From Deferribacteres bacterium (GTDB taxonomy: Bacteria; Zhuqueibacterota; Zhuqueibacteria; Zhuqueibacterales; Geothermadaptataceae), in assembly GCA_020633655.1 (NCBI GenBank), contig JACKDF010000002.1, positions 1 to 64,000 on the forward strand: 64,000 bases of DNA, written 5' to 3'. Made by a program: the position numbers and the translations under genes. Positions 63,021-64,000 of the stretch are shown here, in pieces (the stretch's first letter is position 1; the number at the start of each line of letters is the position of its first letter). The notes beneath the pieces were generated by a model. That model did no database searches, was not told the origin of the DNA, and was given only the letters and a program-made list of their open reading frames with translations.

Positions 63021-64000
63021 TTGTACAAAACCAGGCGATCATCAGCTATTAATATTTTAAAATGGCCCATTTTTCTGTGGCTTTCGCTATTGTTTTTAAC
63101 GGCATGTCTGGAAAATCCTGCCCGGCCACGACCGGAAGAGGAAGACCCACCAACGACAGAAGAGAATCCGCCAGCGGATACCACCGGGAATGGTGAAACG
63201 GGTTTTGTGTGGCCGATAGTGGAGCCAGGCGAAAAACACCTGAACGCGGAACGCTTCACAACACTCGATCAGAAAATAGCGAATGGCGACTACGGGCAAA
63301 TCAGCAGTCTGCTGGTTGTGCGGGACAGTGCATTGGTTTTTGAATCCTATTATCGGGGCTGGAGCGCGACGAGCCTGCATCCCGTTTATTCGGTTACGAA
63401 AAGCATTGCTTCCGGGCTCATCGGAATTGCCCACGACCGGGATTTGATTTCCACAGTGCAGGACCCGATTTACACCTGGCTTTTCCCCTACAAAAACAAC
63501 GCAAATCCAGATGAGCGCAAGGACCGGATTACGCTGGAACACGTGCTCAAGATGCGCGCCGGGTTTGCCTGGGATGAATGGAGTGTGCCCTATGGAACAG
63601 CCGCGAATCCCTTAAACCAGATGATGTCCAGCCGCGATTGGCTGCAATTCGTTTTCGATTTTCCCATGGCCGCAGAACCCGGAGACGAATTTGCCTACAA
63701 CAGCGGGTGTTCCGTGATGCTTTCCGGCATTTTGAATGAGGCAACAGAGACCACGACACGCGCCTTTGCAGTTCAGTATTTGTTCGATCCTCTCGACATC
63801 GGCAATTTTGGCTGGGACGCTGCGACCAATGGCATGCACAACACTGGTTTTGGCCTGCGCATGCTGCCACGGGATATGGCGAAGATCGGTCAGTTGTATT
63901 TGCAGGATGGTATCTGGGAGGGCGAACGGATTCTACCCTCCAACTGGATACACAACTCCTGGCAGCGTTACACGACGTTTGAGAATGGAACCGGCTATGG
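63021..64000 (+). CDS. Class C beta-lactamase-like serine hydrolase lipoprotein (cut by window end)
   Basis: At least 326 residues; the end lies beyond the window. A TTG start with the strong ribosome site AAGGAGG is preferred; an in-frame ATG at 62985 has none. Signal peptide with lipobox LFLTACLE (Cys29), then a Pro/Glu/Thr-rich linker (about 33-58), which suits a surface or periplasmic tether. Catalytic motifs: PVYSVTKSIASG (Ser-x-x-Lys), FAYNSGCSVML (Tyr-x-Asn). The third motif (His/Lys-x-Gly) would lie further on. The family includes esterases and D-aminopeptidases as well as beta-lactamases; resistance is not implied. Confidence 0.9.
   Translation, partial: MYKTRRSSAINILKWPIFLWLSLLFLTACLENPARPRPEEEDPPTTEENPPADTTGNGETGFVWPIVEPGEKHLNAERFTTLDQKIANGDYGQISSLLVVRDSALVFESYYRGWSATSLHPVYSVTKSIASGLIGIAHDRDLISTVQDPIYTWLFPYKNNANPDERKDRITLEHVLKMRAGFAWDEWSVPYGTAANPLNQMMSSRDWLQFVFDFPMAAEPGDEFAYNSGCSVMLSGILNEATETTTRAFAVQYLFDPLDIGNFGWDAATNGMHNTGFGLRMLPRDMAKIGQLYLQDGIWEGERILPSNWIHNSWQRYTTFENGTGY

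Noticed and set aside
1..64000. CRISPR arrays, tRNA or rRNA genes
   Set aside because: No regularly spaced repeats and no recognisable tRNA T-loop or rRNA segments were seen on either strand.
63021..64000. Beta-lactam resistance gene
   Set aside because: Ser-x-x-Lys and Tyr-x-Asn are shared by esterases and peptidases of the same fold; the third motif is beyond the window.

Overview
The window reads as a chromosomal segment of a Gram-negative bacterium of the FCB superphylum, most like Calditrichota/KSB1-type lineages. This is an inference from several signs: a secreted protein with the C-terminal tail type LAQNYPNPFNPET followed by a FlgD/type IX-like domain, TonB receptors with carboxypeptidase-regulatory N-domains paired with DUF4249-like lipoproteins, RND/TolC envelopes, LytS/LytTR signalling and a classical menaquinone (men) cluster. 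Promoters that can be read look like ordinary sigma-70 (TTGACA-N17-TATAAT), not the Bacteroidetes type. No rRNA, tRNA or CRISPR was seen.

Layout. 0.3-8.3 kb: RNA-modification and housekeeping genes (DusB, TrmH-type SpoU methylase, SDR, CsgG/TPR lipoprotein, eIF2B-like protein coupled to an NPP-type phosphodiesterase). 8.5-16.2 kb: a large sortable secreted protein, a TolB-like small protein, a class I glutamine amidotransferase and a TonB receptor. 16.3-20.5 kb: a light-response locus, with a DUF523/DUF1722 (YbgA-like) gene divergent from a CarH-like B12-binding MerR regulator, followed by a class II photolyase. Both divergent promoters carry the same 18-bp site, two TnnACA repeats 11 bp apart. 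21-22.7 kb: an AT-rich, probably acquired GmrSD-type (DUF262-DUF1524) nuclease gene. 22.9-39.8 kb: two short-chain/epimerase genes, a LytS-LytTR two-component pair, then a long co-directional run MFP-RND-TolC-TonB receptor-DUF4249-TonB receptor-DUF4249. 39.8-46.2 kb: an orphan-looking DNA methyltransferase, an unknown protein and two tandem DUF3857/transglutaminase-like proteins, of which the first has lost the catalytic Cys and His. 46.4-51.3 kb: menF-menD-menH-menB, tightly overlapping on the minus strand. 51.6-62.6 kb: a STAS protein, then an ECF sigma factor, a one-TM anti-sigma-like protein, an RseB/MucB-like protein and an RND system of one membrane-fusion lipoprotein with two different RND pumps. 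62.7-64 kb: a decayed TPR gene end and a class C beta-lactamase-like lipoprotein running off the window.

At least three families of small palindromic, MITE-like elements are scattered between genes (3-70 and 4361-4513; 16323-16434 and 38576-38907; 20576-20753), together with other hairpin-forming intergenic sequences. The strongest new-looking signal is the light/B12 regulon with its readable operators and an apparently leaderless regulator mRNA.
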